Shown: in pieces, positions 34,108-40,952 of the stretch | How the letters are laid out: each line of letters starts with the position of its first letter | How positions within the stretch are numbered: the stretch's first letter is position 1 | Virus record (IMG/VR): IMGVR_UViG_3300022602_000038 | Span: 1-64,000 of that record | Reading direction: 5' to 3' (one strand) | Origin: a virus | DNA length: 64,000 nucleotides | Made by a program: the position numbers and the translations under genes | Notes under the pieces: generated by a model | What the model was told of the DNA's origin: nothing | What the model saw: the letters and a program-made list of their open reading frames with translations, nothing else | Databases searched by the model: none

Positions 34108-34560
34108 ATGAGAGACAACACTACCAAACTACTAGAAGAGGCATATAAAAAGGTTCAAGAAAGAGATGGACGTTTAGAGACATGGGTAAAAGGAGATCAA
34201 AATGAACGTAATGAATATAAAAACTACGTTCAAACCAAGTTTAATGGGGATTATAGAAAGGGTGCACAAGCGTGGGCTCAAATGAAGAACAGACCCACGG
34301 ATGATGTCTTTAATGATAAAGCACGTTTAGATGCATTTATGAAAGCAGACTTCGACTTCAACACATTTGATGAACAGGATTGGAACAATTATTGGCTCCT
34401 AGCACAGCACTGCGATAAAAATAGGGAATTTCAAAAGAAAGCACTAGACATTATCGAACAGTATCTTGGCACCGAACACAGTCATTATAAGTACCTTTAC
34501 GATAGATTATCCTTAGCACTGACCGGTAAACAGAAGTACGGCACACAGAATGCAAAATAA
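34108..34560 (+). CDS. CTS-like protein with DUF6624-like domain
   Basis: 150 residues. N-terminus MRDNTTKLLEEAYKKVQE (LEE then AY). The C-terminal block WLLAQHCDKNREFQKKALDI, YKYLYDRL and QKYGTQ matches DUF6624 (WLLVQHAD...FQ...YLTDRV...YGTQ), a family of unknown function. No KKGSEEAG tag. It faces the convergent ART gene, 16 bp away. Confidence 0.62.
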   Translation: MRDNTTKLLEEAYKKVQERDGRLETWVKGDQNERNEYKNYVQTKFNGDYRKGAQAWAQMKNRPTDDVFNDKARLDAFMKADFDFNTFDEQDWNNYWLLAQHCDKNREFQKKALDIIEQYLGTEHSHYKYLYDRLSLALTGKQKYGTQNAK

Positions 34561-34576
34561 GGACTATATAAGGGGA

Positions 34577-35044
34577 TTATCTTAGTTCACCTTCGTCAGC
34601 ATTATGATCCTTGATCCACTGTAACAGATCATTGCCCTTTAGTACATTATCAATAGTTATAGTTTCTGTGCTTGTGTAGTTGCCCGGTTCAATGCTACCC
34701 ATATTTTGATTAGAGATATGTTTATTAAACTTACCAGCATTTGTATGTATCACTAATAAAGCACCGTGTTTGGATATATCTGCACTAGAAGGGATATAGT
34801 TACCTTTGTTTAATTTTCTTTGTATCTGACTAGACAGTGCACAGTATACCGCTCTTGCCCCTTTTGAATCACTAGCAAACACCGCCGGTATGGCCTCTTT
34901 CTTATAAAGCTCTTGAGTAAACTTTCCTACAGTCGGAGTTAACCCCTGTGCAAGTATTGACGGAACATTATCAATTAGGGTACCGTGATACAGTCTAAGA
35001 CTATCATCAGTTGTATTTTCATAAAAGAAATCTCTAAACGTCAT
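34577..35044 (-). CDS. ADP-ribosyltransferase-like protein with CTS-like N-terminus
   Basis: 155 residues from ATG 35044. A longer reading to 35089 would begin upstream of the promoter box. The start MTFRDFFYEN resembles the T4 capsid-targeting peptide. LRLYHGTLIDNVPSILAQGL (Y19-H20-G-T) is the ART NAD-binding core, followed by AVFASD (56-59) and a possible catalytic E127 in TSTETITI. T4 Alt is a packaged ART that modifies host RNA polymerase at infection; this may be a functional analogue with a different ART subtype. It is the only minus-strand gene between 20 and 45 kb and has its own exact TATAAATA. Fold likely, target unknown. Confidence 0.68.
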   Translation of the reverse strand: MTFRDFFYENTTDDSLRLYHGTLIDNVPSILAQGLTPTVGKFTQELYKKEAIPAVFASDSKGARAVYCALSSQIQRKLNKGNYIPSSADISKHGALLVIHTNAGKFNKHISNQNMGSIEPGNYTSTETITIDNVLKGNDLLQWIKDHNADEGELR

Positions 35045-35049
35045 TATAG

Positions 35050-35057
35050 TATTTATA
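35050..35057 (-). promoter_or_regulatory. Exact T4-type late promoter TATAAATA (for ART gene)
   Basis: TATAAATA on the minus strand ends 5 nt before the ATG at 35044. Confidence 0.6.
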
Positions 35058-35064
35058 AAAAAGC

Positions 35065-35092
35065 TTGATATAATGCAATAAGTTACCATAAT
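35065..35092 (+). promoter_or_regulatory. Early-type sigma70-like promoter
   Basis: TTGATA-16 nt-CATAAT, 8 nt before ATG 35101; same downstream context as 29056-29083. Confidence 0.55.
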
Positions 35093-35100
35093 ACGGTGTT

Positions 35101-35250
35101 ATGAGTAACTTTAACTGTGAACAATATGTACTAGATAACTACGGTGAAGAAATAGTAGATATGTTCGTAGAGGAGTATGGTATATATGCTACAACATATC
35201 TATATAGCTTAACACAGGATGAAGTAGATGATGTATTAGCTAAGTACTAA
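35101..35250 (+). CDS. Small acidic protein
   Basis: 49 residues, acidic and aromatic (CEQYVLDNYGEEIVDMFVEE; SLTQDEVDDVLAKY). Well placed behind an early-type promoter. TAAGTA (35241-35246) for the next gene overlaps its last codons. No family. Confidence 0.55.
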   Translation: MSNFNCEQYVLDNYGEEIVDMFVEEYGIYATTYLYSLTQDEVDDVLAKY

Positions 35251-35251
35251 T

Positions 35252-36472
35252 ATGAGAGATAGGACTACCATACTACTAGAAGAGGCATATGAAAAGGTTA
35301 AAGAAGCGGCTATACTACCGGATGAATCTAAAGTTGATAAAGTAATGGATATATTGAACAAAGCACAACAGTTAAGACAGCAAGGATATAGTGTAAAAAA
35401 AACAGAACAAAATGCAATAAAAGAGTTGGCACTTCTTAATATAACCATTAAGGATTTGGAAGCGCCTATAGGCGCCGGGATTGTATACAATCCCATCAAT
35501 TTTTATGATACAGGAAGAATAGTAATTAGTAGAGATTTATTTAAAAGGTACATAGACTTGCCCTTTAGTAAAAGTAAGGTCGAGTGTAAACATAGAGAGA
35601 AAGTAATGAGACGATTAATCGGTCACGAATATATTCATCAATTGCAACTTATACGTAAATTAAAAAGGATCCATTCATTAAATAAGCCTGCAGGCATCTA
35701 TGATAATGAAGAAAGGATCAATTCATTAAAAAAGCTTGCAGGCATCTATAATAATGAAGTACGGTATCATAGCCGCCATTTTGATAATAAAGACCCTAAG
35801 TTTTATTATAACAATTATAACGAAATAATGACCTATGCCTATGAAATGGCAAAGAAGATATACGATAAGTTGAATATAGATAAGTACAAAGCAAGGAACT
35901 TTACCAAGGATCAAATTTACAAAGTAGTACAAAGGTTTATGCAAGTAGATAGATTTGCTACAAACAAAATGAGTAAAGAAATTGTTCAGCACCTCACCCC
36001 AGATAATGTAAAACGGTACTACAAGTACATTTACGATTATGTAGGACAGTTGTATGATGGTATATTAAAAGAACCAAACAATAAGGTAAGGGATTCATTA
36101 AACGAAAAGGGTGTTATAGTTAGTGGAAGATTTTATGGTCAAACGATACAAGACTATGTAGAGAGGTTTTTACCTAAGCATTTTAAAGAAAAAAATAAAG
36201 TCAACAAAGAAGAATTATTAGACTTTGTAAAGTATATTCAAGATAATATCTATAAACATATACCAGTTACTCGTACTAAATTCTCCAGTAAAAATGTATT
36301 ACCTTTATTGTATCTAGCAAATAAGATTATACTAAGTAATCCTAATTTAACTTCAAATGCAGTATATAAACAAGTATTAGAGTTCCTTTATAAAGAGTAC
36401 ACCTACCATAAGAAGACACAAGCAGTACTTAAGAAGGGCTCTAAAGAAGCAGGCATTGATATAGATATATAA
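35252..36472 (+). CDS. Tag-bearing HExxH metalloprotease-like protein F
   Basis: 406 residues. N-terminus MRDRTTILLEEAYEKVKE (LEE then AY); C-terminus KKTQAVLKKGSKEAGIDIDI. Residues 120-135 contain RRLIGHEYIHQLQLI, an HExxH zinc motif (H125-E126-H129). A later NEIMTYAYEMA could give the third ligand (Glu), as in gluzincins, but this is inferred. It carries both the CTS-like N-terminus and the C-terminal tag, so if the region encodes injected proteins this would be an injected protease. A perfect-length 48-bp tandem duplication lies within it. TAAGTA box 5 nt before the ATG. Confidence 0.7.
   Translation: MRDRTTILLEEAYEKVKEAAILPDESKVDKVMDILNKAQQLRQQGYSVKKTEQNAIKELALLNITIKDLEAPIGAGIVYNPINFYDTGRIVISRDLFKRYIDLPFSKSKVECKHREKVMRRLIGHEYIHQLQLIRKLKRIHSLNKPAGIYDNEERINSLKKLAGIYNNEVRYHSRHFDNKDPKFYYNNYNEIMTYAYEMAKKIYDKLNIDKYKARNFTKDQIYKVVQRFMQVDRFATNKMSKEIVQHLTPDNVKRYYKYIYDYVGQLYDGILKEPNNKVRDSLNEKGVIVSGRFYGQTIQDYVERFLPKHFKEKNKVNKEELLDFVKYIQDNIYKHIPVTRTKFSSKNVLPLLYLANKIILSNPNLTSNAVYKQVLEFLYKEYTYHKKTQAVLKKGSKEAGIDIDI
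35664..35759 (+). repeat. 48-bp in-frame tandem duplication
   Basis: Units 35664-35711 and 35712-35759 are near identical (AAAGGATC-A/C-ATTCATTAA...GGCATCTAT-A/G-ATAATGAAG) and encode 16-residue repeats with SLNKPAGIYDNEE and SLKKLAGIYNNEV. Recent, just after the HExxH motif. Confidence 0.85.
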
Positions 36473-36500
36473 GTACGTAGTTATTACATCTACTTTAAAA

Positions 36501-36566
36501 TCTATATCCGTTTTGAGAAATTCGAATTTCTAAATCCAGAAGTGCATACAAATTTGGCTCCCTATA
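36501..36566. repeat. Dispersed palindromic repeat, copy 1
   Basis: TATATCCG...AGAAATTCGAATTTCT (perfect 16-bp palindrome at 36516-36531), then AAATCCAGAAGTG and CAAATTTGG. Same order of blocks as the copies at 40953 and 41036. Confidence 0.75.
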
Positions 36567-36656
36567 TAGAGAACACTTATAGCCTATAGAGCACTAACTG
36601 GACTGTGCCCCGGACTATATCAGACGAAGTAGATATCACTAAGCACCTATAAAAGT

Positions 36657-36718
36657 AAATCCAGTAACGGAAATTTGAATTTTGTAAAACAGAAGTGCAA
36701 CTAATTACGGAAGCACTA
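36657..36718. repeat. Dispersed palindromic repeat, copy 2 (degenerate)
   Basis: AAATCCAGTAACGGAAATTTGAATTT...ACAGAAGTG...AGCACTA: same blocks, palindrome decayed. Confidence 0.5.
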
Positions 36719-36875
36719 TTGGAAATGAAATAGAGAGAAATGGAATACAGGAGAAAAATGTGTGGAGATGAGTGGAGTGTATTAAACTAAGTCTCTCCGC
36801 CAATTTTTTTCAAGCTTTTTTTTGCAAAATTTTGTAATATGGCTTTTTTTATTGCACATTCTAAGGTATGTTTAT

Positions 36876-37244
36876 ATGAATAACACGTGGAGGTATAGTG
36901 TCCCGACTAGGAGTGATTTGCCAATATATGTTTCTTTTGGTGATGTCAACGATTATGATATACGGTTATTTGACAAGGAGGTACCTGCAGGTAAGGTGTT
37001 ATGGGTGCATGCAGATATACCTAAGTTACCGGTCAATAAGGAGCAAACGGTAATAGACTCTAGGTTTCAGGAGCTAGCTAACAGTGATAGTACAACAGAG
37101 TGGTTTGATAACGACTGGTTTGCTGCAGGGTTCCACTATGCTGTAGAGGTGATACATAATGAGGTACAGAAGGTTAGTACTAAGAAATCCACCAAAACAT
37201 CTCCTTTTATTGATCCGGCAATATATTTCAAAAAAGATATATAG
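36876..37244 (+). CDS. Hypothetical protein
   Basis: 122 residues from ATG 36876 (an upstream extension to 36822 is a T-rich hydrophobic read-through of intergenic DNA). Body: YVSFGDVNDYDIRLFDKEVP, WFDNDWFAAGFHYAVEVI and a Lys/Ser-rich C-terminal end. No family recognised. First gene of the sparse region. Confidence 0.55.
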   Translation: MNNTWRYSVPTRSDLPIYVSFGDVNDYDIRLFDKEVPAGKVLWVHADIPKLPVNKEQTVIDSRFQELANSDSTTEWFDNDWFAAGFHYAVEVIHNEVQKVSTKKSTKTSPFIDPAIYFKKDI

Positions 37245-37490
37245 CAATTTAATAAGGTGAGTCTATAAAAGAATCCCTTAATCAACTGTATTACATCCCT
37301 TTTATCCCTATTAGAAATAATAATTGGAGTATTCGTATATAAACTTTCTTTATATTGGATTTTTTTGGAGTATAACTTATAAGTTGCTCTAATAGCACCT
37401 GTATAAAATTAATGATGTTAATAGAGAGTGTAAATTTCAATAAATTATTAGATTTATTTGGATTAAAAAAAAGAGTTGCCTGTTATTAAA

Positions 37491-37560
37491 AAATAGCCTA
37501 AAATGAAGTACTGGGGTGAAAGCGCCGTAATCTGCAGTACCCCAATGGCTAGGCGCTTCT
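37491..37560 (+). ncRNA. Candidate structured RNA with pseudoknot
   Basis: A GC-rich island inside very AT-rich intergenic DNA. TAGCC pairs with GGCTA, TGGGGT with ACCCCA inside it, and AGCGCC in the loop with GGCGCT downstream, giving a nested two-helix stem plus pseudoknot. I could not match it to a riboswitch or ribozyme class. An alternative is the 31-codon frame at 37503-37598. Confidence 0.4.
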
Positions 37561-37598
37561 TGGAGGAGGTTCCTTATACGCCAATAATGAGGATTTAA
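37503..37598 (+). CDS. Possible 31-residue microprotein overlapping the structured island
   Basis: ATG-to-TAA frame with MKYWGESAVICSTPMARR at the start. Codons such as AGC GCC and CGC are unlike neighbours, and no promoter-linked start is seen; it may be accidental to the RNA structure. Confidence 0.2.
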   Translation: MKYWGESAVICSTPMARRFLEEVPYTPIMRI

Positions 37599-37658
37599 TT
37601 AAAAAGGTCAACTAAAAAAGGGATTATTTAATAAAAAAAAGAGTTGTAATATTACAAA

Positions 37659-37735
37659 AAATCTAGATTATTAATTTTGTATTAGTTATAAAACACTTAT
37701 AATTAAACATTAACAAAATAAACCAAAATAATAAT
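37659..37735 (+). repeat. 77-bp duplicated leader, copy 1
   Basis: AAATCTAGATTATTAATTTT... up to the ATG at 37736. Nearly identical to 38294-38370, which ends at another ATG. Likely a duplicated promoter plus 5' leader; TTAGTTATAAAACACTTATAATTAAAC contains the candidate -10 elements. Confidence 0.8.
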
Positions 37736-37972
37736 ATGAGTAATAATAAAAGAGAAGTTAAATTAATAAATTGTAACTTATTAGATGTTAAAAATAACAA
37801 ACTAATTAAAATGGAGGGGTATGTTAAAATTGTAAATTATGATAATAAAGAGTATTTTGAGGTAAATTTAAGAGATGGGGATTTTAATAATGAGAAGTAT
37901 ATTTTAATAGGAAGTAATGAGAAGTTTAAGATTTTTGGTAAAGATGATGATGGAGGATATTTTGTAATTTAA
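37736..37972 (+). CDS. Hypothetical small protein
   Basis: 78 residues, Asn/Lys/Asp-rich, beta pattern (KLINCNLLDVKNNKLIKMEG; GYVKIVNYDNKEYFEVNL). Even more AT-biased codons than its surroundings. Preceded by duplicated leader copy 1. No family. Confidence 0.55.
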   Translation: MSNNKREVKLINCNLLDVKNNKLIKMEGYVKIVNYDNKEYFEVNLRDGDFNNEKYILIGSNEKFKIFGKDDDGGYFVI

Positions 37973-38033
37973 ATAAATTAAGTAATTTGAATTTTAGTGT
38001 TGATTTAATAATAAAATAATATAGATTAATAAT

Positions 38034-38189
38034 ATGAAAAATAATTATAAAATAATTAAATTAAGTGTTGAAGAATTTATAGAAAAATATTATAATAAGT
38101 ATTTAGAAGAAAAATATGAAGATAATTGGATGGATGTAGTTATAGAAGAATTATTAAAAGATAATATTAAAATAGAATTTATAGATTAA
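38034..38189 (+). CDS. Small acidic protein, paralogue of the 29475 gene
   Basis: 51 residues. EKYEDNWMDVVIEELLKDNI matches the 29475 protein block GKYGDEWVEVMLKDLAREGT. Extremely AT-rich coding. The 3' flank GTAGTTTGAATTTTAGTGTTGATTTAA repeats that at 37981-38007, so this gene sits in locally duplicated DNA. Confidence 0.5.
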   Translation: MKNNYKIIKLSVEEFIEKYYNKYLEEKYEDNWMDVVIEELLKDNIKIEFID

Positions 38190-38293
38190 TAGAAATTAAG
38201 TAGTTTGAATTTTAGTGTTGATTTAAATAATAAAATAAAAAAATAATTAAAAAAAGTTTGTAATAATGCAAAAAAGAGTTGCATTAATAAGAG

Positions 38294-38370
38294 AAATCTA
38301 GATTATTAATTTTGTATTAGTTATAAAACACTTATAATTAAACATTAACAAAATAAACCAAAATAATAAC
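38294..38370 (+). repeat. 77-bp duplicated leader, copy 2
   Basis: Matches 37659-37735 with very few changes, and again ends directly at a start codon (38371). Confidence 0.8.
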
Positions 38371-38631
38371 ATGTCAGTCGAAATACAAAATAAAGTTAGT
38401 CTACCTATTAAAATCGAGAAAGGCATTAAAATGCCTTTCTCTTCTAAAGTAGCCACTCCTACTAAAAAATATAATAACTATAAAAAAATATTTAATAAAA
38501 TGCAAACAGGCGATTCTTTTATAGTAGAGCAAACAAAATTATCTGGCATTTCACAAGCATCTAAAAAATTAAACTTTAACTACATTAGTAGATCTATTAA
38601 CGATCAAGTAGTAAGAGTTTGGAAGGTATAA
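38371..38631 (+). CDS. Small phage protein (DUF7303-like)
   Basis: 86 residues. FNKMQTGDSFIVEQTKLSGI, ASKKLNFNYISRSI and VVRVWKV follow the layout of a common uncharacterised phage family (GxSF ... AKKLG-xFxxR ... VRVWR). Preceded by duplicated leader copy 2 and followed by a strong terminator. Confidence 0.6.
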   Translation: MSVEIQNKVSLPIKIEKGIKMPFSSKVATPTKKYNNYKKIFNKMQTGDSFIVEQTKLSGISQASKKLNFNYISRSINDQVVRVWKV

Positions 38632-38658
38632 CTAATACAACAATACACAACAAAACTA

Positions 38659-38693
38659 GCTTGCCCTTTTAATTAAGGGCAAGCATTTTTTAT
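38659..38693 (+). terminator. Rho-independent terminator
   Basis: GCTTGCCCTT-ttaatt-AAGGGCAAGCATTTTTT. Confidence 0.88.
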
Positions 38694-38699
38694 TTAAAA

Positions 38700-38810
38700 A
38701 TGAAAGCTTTCTTAATTATCTCTACCCTAATCTTATTCGTTATTTTCTGGTTCTTATTAGATATGAACTCTTTATTAGAAGAGTTAGAAGAAGAGGATTT
38801 TTACGAATAA
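38700..38810 (+). CDS. Single-span membrane microprotein
   Basis: 36 residues: hydrophobic helix FLIISTLILFVIFWFLL, then an acidic tail LLEELEEEDFYE. Resembles the 10566 and 30171 microproteins in design. Starts just past the terminator. Confidence 0.45.
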   Translation: MKAFLIISTLILFVIFWFLLDMNSLLEELEEEDFYE

Positions 38811-38865
38811 TATAGTTGCAAGGTTTAATAAAAACAGATATATTATAAGAGTAAACTAAAATAAC

Positions 38866-39012
38866 ATGAACAACAAAAATATATTAAATAAAATCAGTAA
38901 AGTAGACGAACTCTTACAAGAATTAAAGGAGTTATATGATGCAGGTAAAATGACAGTAGAGGAAGAAGCTAGTTATGAAAACTTTCTCTATAATTTAAAC
39001 GACACAATTTAA
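38866..39012 (+). CDS. Small acidic helical protein
   Basis: 48 residues (ISKVDELLQELKELYDAGKM at its centre). Helical hairpin expected. ATAGTTGCAAGG...TATTATAAG upstream could be an early-type promoter. Confidence 0.45.
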   Translation: MNNKNILNKISKVDELLQELKELYDAGKMTVEEEASYENFLYNLNDTI

Positions 39013-39052
39013 AGCTATTAAAATAGTGTTGATTTAATAATATTATATAATA

Positions 39053-39090
39053 GAGGAGATATATATTAGGTTATATATCTCCTATTTTTT
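39053..39090 (+). terminator. Rho-independent terminator
   Basis: AGGAGATATATA-ttaggt-TATATATCTCCTATTTTTT, 12-bp stem. Confidence 0.8.
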
Positions 39091-39235
39091 ATATGCTTCC
39101 AATTATACCTGCCCACACCTCCCCATTATTATAATAAAACTTTCTCATTAAAAGGCAACTTAAAAAGGATTTTATTTTCTTAAAAAAGGATAATATTTTG
39201 TTGACCTTACTAATAATTTAATCCACATTGTTTGT

Positions 39236-39841
39236 ATGAAACGATACCAACAACCAATTGCAGTAGATGGGTGTATGGCTAGTGATTACAATCATCTTAC
39301 ACTCAATATAAAAGGTTTAAAGAAAGAAGAACAACCACCTTTAAACCAGTCAAGCTATTTAGTTTACAATGCAACTGGTGCATATGTAGGGTGGATAGAT
39401 GATAAATCTGTAAAGAAGTACCTTTACAGCTACTTACCTTATCATTATAGCAATTTAACCAAGAGTACAGTAAAGGGATCTAACATTAAACTAGTATGTA
39501 GTAAGTCTACAGGTAAGATAGTATTATTGTTTAAGTCAACTTATATAAATGAAGAGAGTGTATTAGAATTGAATGATAAGGTGGAACTAGCCAATTACTT
39601 TCTTAAACACGAACTCAATAACATTACATTTGACAAGGTTTATGATGGACGTCAGTATCAGATATACTGGACTGATAAGCACAATCTAGCACCACATCTT
39701 ATAAAGGTATTAGATGATAAGTTAGATAAAGTAATGAAAGAGTTCAAGCAAGAAGTTGAACGTTCAATAACAAACATAATCAAAGAAAGAGAAGTAATAA
39801 GGCTTGCCGAACAGGAAACAGGCATTACTATTGACATATGA
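39236..39841 (+). CDS. Hypothetical protein with degenerate IDI tail
   Basis: 201 residues. No CTS-like start. The C-terminus IRLAEQETGITIDI resembles the tag ending (EEAGIDIDI) but lacks KKGS. It has an early-type promoter (TTGACC...TAATTT, around 39192-39218) instead of a TAARTA box, so relation to the tag proteins is uncertain. The body contains SYLVYNATGAYVGWIDDKSV. The stop overlaps the next start (ATGA). Confidence 0.5.
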   Translation: MKRYQQPIAVDGCMASDYNHLTLNIKGLKKEEQPPLNQSSYLVYNATGAYVGWIDDKSVKKYLYSYLPYHYSNLTKSTVKGSNIKLVCSKSTGKIVLLFKSTYINEESVLELNDKVELANYFLKHELNNITFDKVYDGRQYQIYWTDKHNLAPHLIKVLDDKLDKVMKEFKQEVERSITNIIKEREVIRLAEQETGITIDI

Positions 39842-40017
39842 CATTAGATCAACAACTACAGGCCTTTGTAGAACAGACAAATAAGGACATAGAATATTTT
39901 CAGGAAATAATTAGAAATAATAGTTGCAATTCGGATGAATCCATCCATAATAGATTTGTTAACCATGACAACCACAACAAATACAACAATGAATACTACA
40001 GCTACACAAACAGCTGA
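39838..40017 (+). CDS. Possible small Asn-rich protein
   Basis: 59 residues, ATGA-coupled to the previous gene. Its first 40 residues (TLDQQLQAFVEQTNKDIEYF) look real; the last 18, overlapping the 39965 gene, are low-complexity. Could be real or end-extended by chance. Confidence 0.35.
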   Translation: MTLDQQLQAFVEQTNKDIEYFQEIIRNNSCNSDESIHNRFVNHDNHNKYNNEYYSYTNS

Positions 40018-40237
40018 AGCTAAGTTAAAACGTGCGACCACAATCGCTACTAACCAAGCAGTTAAGTCTTCTGCAAGAGGTTACACTCTTCCATTAGTTT
40101 TAACATGTACGGTAACAGGAAAGAGTGTTAAGTACACATCAGCAGCATATATTGAAAAATGTATCGACCGTGCTGGTTCACTCGAGAAGTTAATCGCTAC
40201 TTACGTATCGCGTGAGGGCCGTCGTCAATCAAAGTAA
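39965..40237 (+). CDS. Hypothetical basic protein, paralogue of the 2552 gene
   Basis: 90 residues from ATG 39965; ATG 39989 is an alternative, and the longer 39935 start adds an unrelated hydrophobic piece. A Thr-rich N-terminal tail is followed by GYTLPLVLTCTVTGKSVKYT and YVSREGRRQSK, matching the 2552 gene. Both copies keep the Cys and the basic tail. A hairpin follows. Confidence 0.65.
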   Translation: MTTTTNTTMNTTATQTAEAKLKRATTIATNQAVKSSARGYTLPLVLTCTVTGKSVKYTSAAYIEKCIDRAGSLEKLIATYVSREGRRQSK

Positions 40238-40306
40238 TACAACAATCAACCTATAATACAATAATATAAACTAACTGAGTCCTTAGACTAATACGGATTA
40301 TAAAAA

Positions 40307-40345
40307 AAATAGGGTACCTGTTAATGTGTAGCAGGTACCCTATTT
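40307..40345. terminator. Perfect 14-bp hairpin, probable terminator
   Basis: AAATAGGGTACCTG-ttaatgtgtag-CAGGTACCCTATTT. A-run before and short T-run after could terminate in either direction. Confidence 0.6.
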
Positions 40346-40369
40346 AATTATACCACCAAAGCAGCTAAC

Positions 40370-40570
40370 ATGATAGACCCATACAACACATTAACGGATG
40401 ATATATCACTCTGCTTTAGACAAGTAGCATTAGATTTTAGATTATTAGACATTATTGACAGTTTAGATCAGAAAGACAAAGACCATGTTTTTAATTGGCG
40501 ATACCGTTCAAATCAAAACAAACTCCGTAGTAGGAGAGATAACAGACATCGATTACTCCAAAAAGGGTGA
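40370..40570 (+). CDS. Possible small protein overlapping the 40485 gene
   Basis: 66 residues. The first 38 (MIDPYNTLTDDISLCFRQVA onward) look coding; the last 28 are Arg/Asn-rich and overlap another frame that is more protein-like. True end or start may differ. Confidence 0.35.
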   Translation: MIDPYNTLTDDISLCFRQVALDFRLLDIIDSLDQKDKDHVFNWRYRSNQNKLRSRRDNRHRLLQKG

Positions 40571-40658
40571 CCCAGTGTACCTAGTACATTCACAAGGCAA
40601 ACAATATTTAACAGAAGACAAAGACTTAACTTTTATACCAGATGAATACAAAGAATAA
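40485..40658 (+). CDS. Small SH3/KOW-like protein
   Basis: 57 residues. FLIGDTVQIKTNSVVGEITD then PVYLVHSQGKQYLTEDKDL follows the Gly-Asp-x-Val beta-barrel layout of small phage SH3-like proteins. Overlaps the 40370 frame by 86 bp and the 40642 gene by 17 bp. Confidence 0.55.
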   Translation: MFLIGDTVQIKTNSVVGEITDIDYSKKGDPVYLVHSQGKQYLTEDKDLTFIPDEYKE

Positions 40659-40842
40659 GAACAACAATAACATTAGCTTCTTTTTAGGCACTACCATACT
40701 ACTAACTGCTGTTGGGTGTGGTGTAATAATAGGCATAAAATATCTTGCACTAAAGACCTTTTTATCTATATTAATTACATCATCAATGATAGCTCTATTA
40801 AGTACATTCATTACTGATGATGCTGATAGAGATGACATATAA
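40642..40842 (+). CDS. Two-span membrane protein
   Basis: 66 residues, Asn/Lys-rich N-terminus, two hydrophobic helices (SFFLGTTILLTAVGCGVIIG and ALKTFLSILITSSMIALLST), acidic tail. A holin-like size and layout is possible but nothing else supports lysis function. Confidence 0.5.
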   Translation: MNTKNKNNNNISFFLGTTILLTAVGCGVIIGIKYLALKTFLSILITSSMIALLSTFITDDADRDDI

Positions 40843-40848
40843 CATTTT

Positions 40849-40874
40849 ACCTAACCTATTGGAGTGGGTTAGGT
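40849..40874 (+). terminator. Hairpin after the membrane-protein gene
   Basis: ACCTAACC-tattggagtg-GGTTAGGT, no T-run. Confidence 0.4.
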
Positions 40875-40887
40875 GGTAAGAACATAA

Positions 40888-40933
40888 GATGGCTCACTAG
40901 ATGGTTTGTTATTATCCATCTAGTGGGCTCATC
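40888..40933. ncRNA. Imperfect long hairpin of unknown role
   Basis: GATGGCTCACTAGATGG pairs with CCATCTAGTGGGCTCATC around an 11-nt loop. It sits in a 309-bp gene-free stretch (40843-41151) with two repeat copies. Confidence 0.4.
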
Positions 40934-40952
40934 TATTTAATATGACCTACAT

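Larger units (their letters stand above)
36473..36875. other. Intergenic region without a convincing gene
   Basis: About 400 bp. It holds two degenerate copies of the palindromic repeat family and a T-rich stretch (36801-36850). Stop codons interrupt all frames, and nothing else is recognisable. Confidence 0.6.

Noticed and set aside
34577-35089. Longer ART reading starting at 35089
   Set aside because: The extra 15 residues cross the TATAAATA promoter box; ATG 35044 fits the CTS-like start.
37503-37598. Known ribozyme or riboswitch class (twister, hammerhead, pistol, preQ1-II)
   Set aside because: The core motifs of these classes are missing; only the generic pseudoknot is supported.
39236-39841. 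Full member of the tag-protein family
   Set aside because: Only ETGITIDI at the C-terminus is similar; KKGS, the CTS-like start and the late box are absent, so it is listed as uncertain.
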